Made by a program: the position numbers and the translations under genes
Assembly (NCBI GenBank): GCA_008508345.1
Contig: QNGE01000438.1
Location: 43,068-107,067, forward strand
Reading direction: 5' to 3'
DNA length: 64,000 nucleotides
Source of the DNA: Paragonimus westermani
Lineage: Eukaryota > Platyhelminthes > Trematoda > Plagiorchiida > Troglotrematidae
In this document: positions 62,001-64,000 of the stretch, piece by piece
Layout of the letters: each line of letters opens with the position of its first letter
Position numbering within the stretch: position 1 is the first letter of the stretch
The notes under the pieces: model-generated
Seen by the model: the letters and a program-made list of their open reading frames with translations, nothing else
The model's database searches: none
What the model was told of the DNA's origin: nothing

Positions 62001-62440
62001 TAGAATGCTAGTAGCAGCTGCCATGTCAGCAGCATACGCTATGACACAAGTATTGACGGTATTGTGCTTTGTGTTTTATAATTTCATGAGTACCTAGTCG
62101 TCAGGTGGCAGTAAACATGCCTCCTCGGTAATACGGCTAACTCACTAAGGCACGGTGGGCAGAGATTTTATTTGGTTAAGGTGACTAGTATTTCACTAGC
62201 TTCGCCATCTTGACTCTTCATTGTGGGACTGAAGTTTGACCAACTCATATTACTCATGCCCGATCTGTGTGGCAATCGCATTAGTTGTACTGTGTCATAC
62301 AACATGTTCTTCGAAAATCTCAACCGAGTTTGAAAATCCAACGGACGTTCCAGTTGTGAAGTCAAGTTCATATGTCCAGATTTCTTTGCCATCCTACTCT
62401 GTGCACTCTTTGAATTAGAGAACTGTTACGTGACAAGTAA
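59030..62440. other. mostly anonymous sequence
   Basis: Plus-strand frames at 59840-60040 and 61190-61438 are open and hydrophilic, the latter after a possible acceptor TTACACAG, but neither has an ATG start or a recognised domain. A TTG-started frame at 62236-62418 has a signal-like hydrophobic stretch without an ATG. Confidence 0.4.
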
Positions 62441-62713
62441 GTGTATTTTGACCGGACAACCCGAGAAGTATTCAACAAATTGGATGAGAAAACCTATATC
62501 CGGTGGTGGTACTGTCTTTCTAAAGTGCATAAGGGACGTCTGAATATTCTATCAAAAGTAAATCCCCGACAAACTGCAAAACCCCATGCCACCAAAGTCC
62601 AGAGATGGTGGCTACATCCACGAATATGGATGCAAGCATCACAAACGGGTACACCTGTTCTCCACTATAACAATCACAAAGGAGATGAACTGTATCAACT
62701 CGACAGAACGTGA
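62441..62713 (+). other. protein-like plus-strand ORF without start
   Basis: A 90-codon open frame rich in Trp, Lys, Arg and Thr, preceded by an in-frame TAA and beginning with GTG. The antisense frame is also open and more hydrophobic. Splice borders are weak. It could be an exon of an unidentified gene or a retroelement piece. Confidence 0.2.
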
Positions 62714-63578
62714 ACTGGCACCAGCACTTTGACCAGGAATATGGCATTCATCCATGATGATTCAGTCATGTCTAATGTGAGGTTACTGGAGTAGTGATCG
62801 GAGTTCTTGTTCCGGTCGTGCCAAGGATGTGTACTACTGAAGGGCCTTGGTGAGAGCGAAACCCCAGTCTAGTGCTTCTTTTCAAAAGGGACCGACTGGA
62901 GATGTTATGGGAATGTGACTGCTGCTATCATTTATGAGCGTAGTTCAATCAGTGTACAAACCACAACCCTTACTACTTATCAGTAACTTTTTTCAAATGA
63001 GTAATCGTGCTGATGAACCCACAAGTGAGTATCGGGCAACCGAATTCAGGCCACAACTCATGTTCTAGAATTACATGCGAAAGGTTGACCCAAGACAGTT
63101 AAATTAAACAGGCTGGCAACAAAGTCCTAGACACACCATTATCATGCCTGCCGGCACGGCGGTGTACGCGCGCTTATGTCAGCTCTCTCGGCTCCATAGT
63201 CCCGGTGGTTTGGCTACCACGGCTTAGCGTCGGTTACAGCTGGCTGTTGACAACTATTTGATCGTCTAAAAGGCAGATCAAGGCTGGATACAAGCAAACA
63301 TCAAACAATCGAAATTTGCAGGGTAACAATATGGTATTCCCATGACTGAGCATACTCTCAGGGAGATTTATCACAGTGATGGTCAGTACAGCTGAATGAA
63401 GGGTTGACTGAAGAGTAACTATTCTCCAACCGTAGTTGGAAAATCGTACAGCGTTTTCTAGTCTCGCTATGCCATTCGCAAACTCCGACACAACGTCGTA
63501 CAGACATGCTGCGGATGACGAATGTCAGTTTTTGCGTTCCAGTGGTTGGATGCTTTCGTCACTGGCCCGTGAAACAAG

Positions 63579-63727
63579 GACGGTGAATGGTTATGCCGAA
63601 AAATCTGCTCTGATTGCCTGGATAAAAGTCAGGGGATGTACGGTAAACTTTTTGTTTCTCTGCTTCACAGAAGACGTTTGGAAATTATGTGTAAATGTTG
63701 AATTTGTTCTCGCTTTCATCAACAAAA
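63579..63727 (+). CDS. candidate cysteine-containing exon pair with a 57-base symmetric exon
   Basis: A strong acceptor (TTTGTTTCTCTGCTTCACAG) precedes 63671. From there to a donor GTGAGT at 63728 is 57 bases, open only in phase 1 and closing in phase 1. It encodes a Val-Trp-Lys-Leu-Cys and hydrophobic segment. Directly upstream a segment from 63579 (weak acceptor ACAAG) encodes Cys-x3-Cys-x2-Cys and would splice through GTAAAC at 63643, leaving a 28-base intron, shorter than usual. The alternative is one unspliced frame. Phase symmetry and small size recall flatworm micro-exon genes, which is inference. Confidence 0.22.
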
Positions 63728-64000
63728 GTGAGTTTCCGGAAAAAGAGTAAGTTGCTGTTAAAAACGATCTACTGCTATTTTATCAGTAGAAGAATGTGAA
63801 CTGCAAAATAACGGTTCAGTGGTACTGGCAAACATTTTCCAGATTTACTCCCATTGTCTTCGAGATTTGTGGTTGATCAAGGGGCCAATTTTTCTCCGGC
63901 GACACTTGTTAGACTTCAAAGTGAAACAGCACAAAGTATACAAGTGACAGTCTTCACTGTCATTTGGCTTTCTACACTGCTTTTGGTATTCAGACGAAAA
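63728..64000. other. anonymous right end
   Basis: No feature is supported in the last 270 bases. Downstream exons of a plus-strand gene, if any, would lie outside the window. Confidence 0.4.

Overview
This window reads as nuclear DNA of a parasitic flatworm, most likely a digenean trematode. The evidence is very low gene density, multi-kilobase introns with GT..AG borders, a decayed Ty3/gypsy element whose Gag and Pol resemble the trematode CsRn1 type, several Penelope-like element (PLE) remnants, and small cysteine-rich secreted-protein exons. The species assignment is inference. No bacterial operons, rRNA, confident tRNA or CRISPR arrays were seen. Three single N bases (2791, 11106, 17249) mark contig joins, and two of them are flanked by exact 299-bp duplications that look like assembly artefacts.

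Layout. 1-13.4 kb is mostly anonymous sequence with a CpG-rich block (2792-3120), a candidate minus-strand coding exon (6365-6733) and an artefactual duplication (10.8-11.4 kb). 13.5-14.7 kb is a minus-strand PLE relic with a YVDD reverse transcriptase motif and a degenerate endonuclease end. 15.6-18.0 kb is a 2.08-kb repeat of unknown class whose second, almost identical copy lies at 33.1-35.2 kb. 18.4-23.1 kb is a minus-strand Ty3/gypsy relic (Gag zinc knuckles, protease trace, RT, RNase H, integrase). Its integrase is split by a 1021-bp insertion with TG..CA ends and a 4-bp target duplication, probably a solo LTR. 24.3-24.9 kb is an internally deleted PLE on the plus strand.

The best host-gene evidence is in the middle. 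A minus-strand two-exon gene (28114-32678) has a signal peptide, nine cysteines and a 4.26-kb phase-1 intron. Its first visible exon has no ATG, but opens in phase 0 at a splice acceptor, as expected if a flatworm spliced leader supplies the AUG. A plus-strand two-exon model (37011-38480) gives a 115-residue product with twelve cysteines.

The right half (39-64 kb) is largely anonymous. It holds a PLE fragment (47.5 kb), a gypsy-type Gag relic (48.4-48.7 kb), a possible tRNA-derived SINE (53.5 kb), and unassigned protein-like ORFs at 54.5, 56.9-57.2, 58.3, 62.4 and 63.6 kb. No metabolic or operon-like cooperation can be read here. The common theme is short disulphide-rich secreted products embedded in transposon-rich introns and intergenic DNA.
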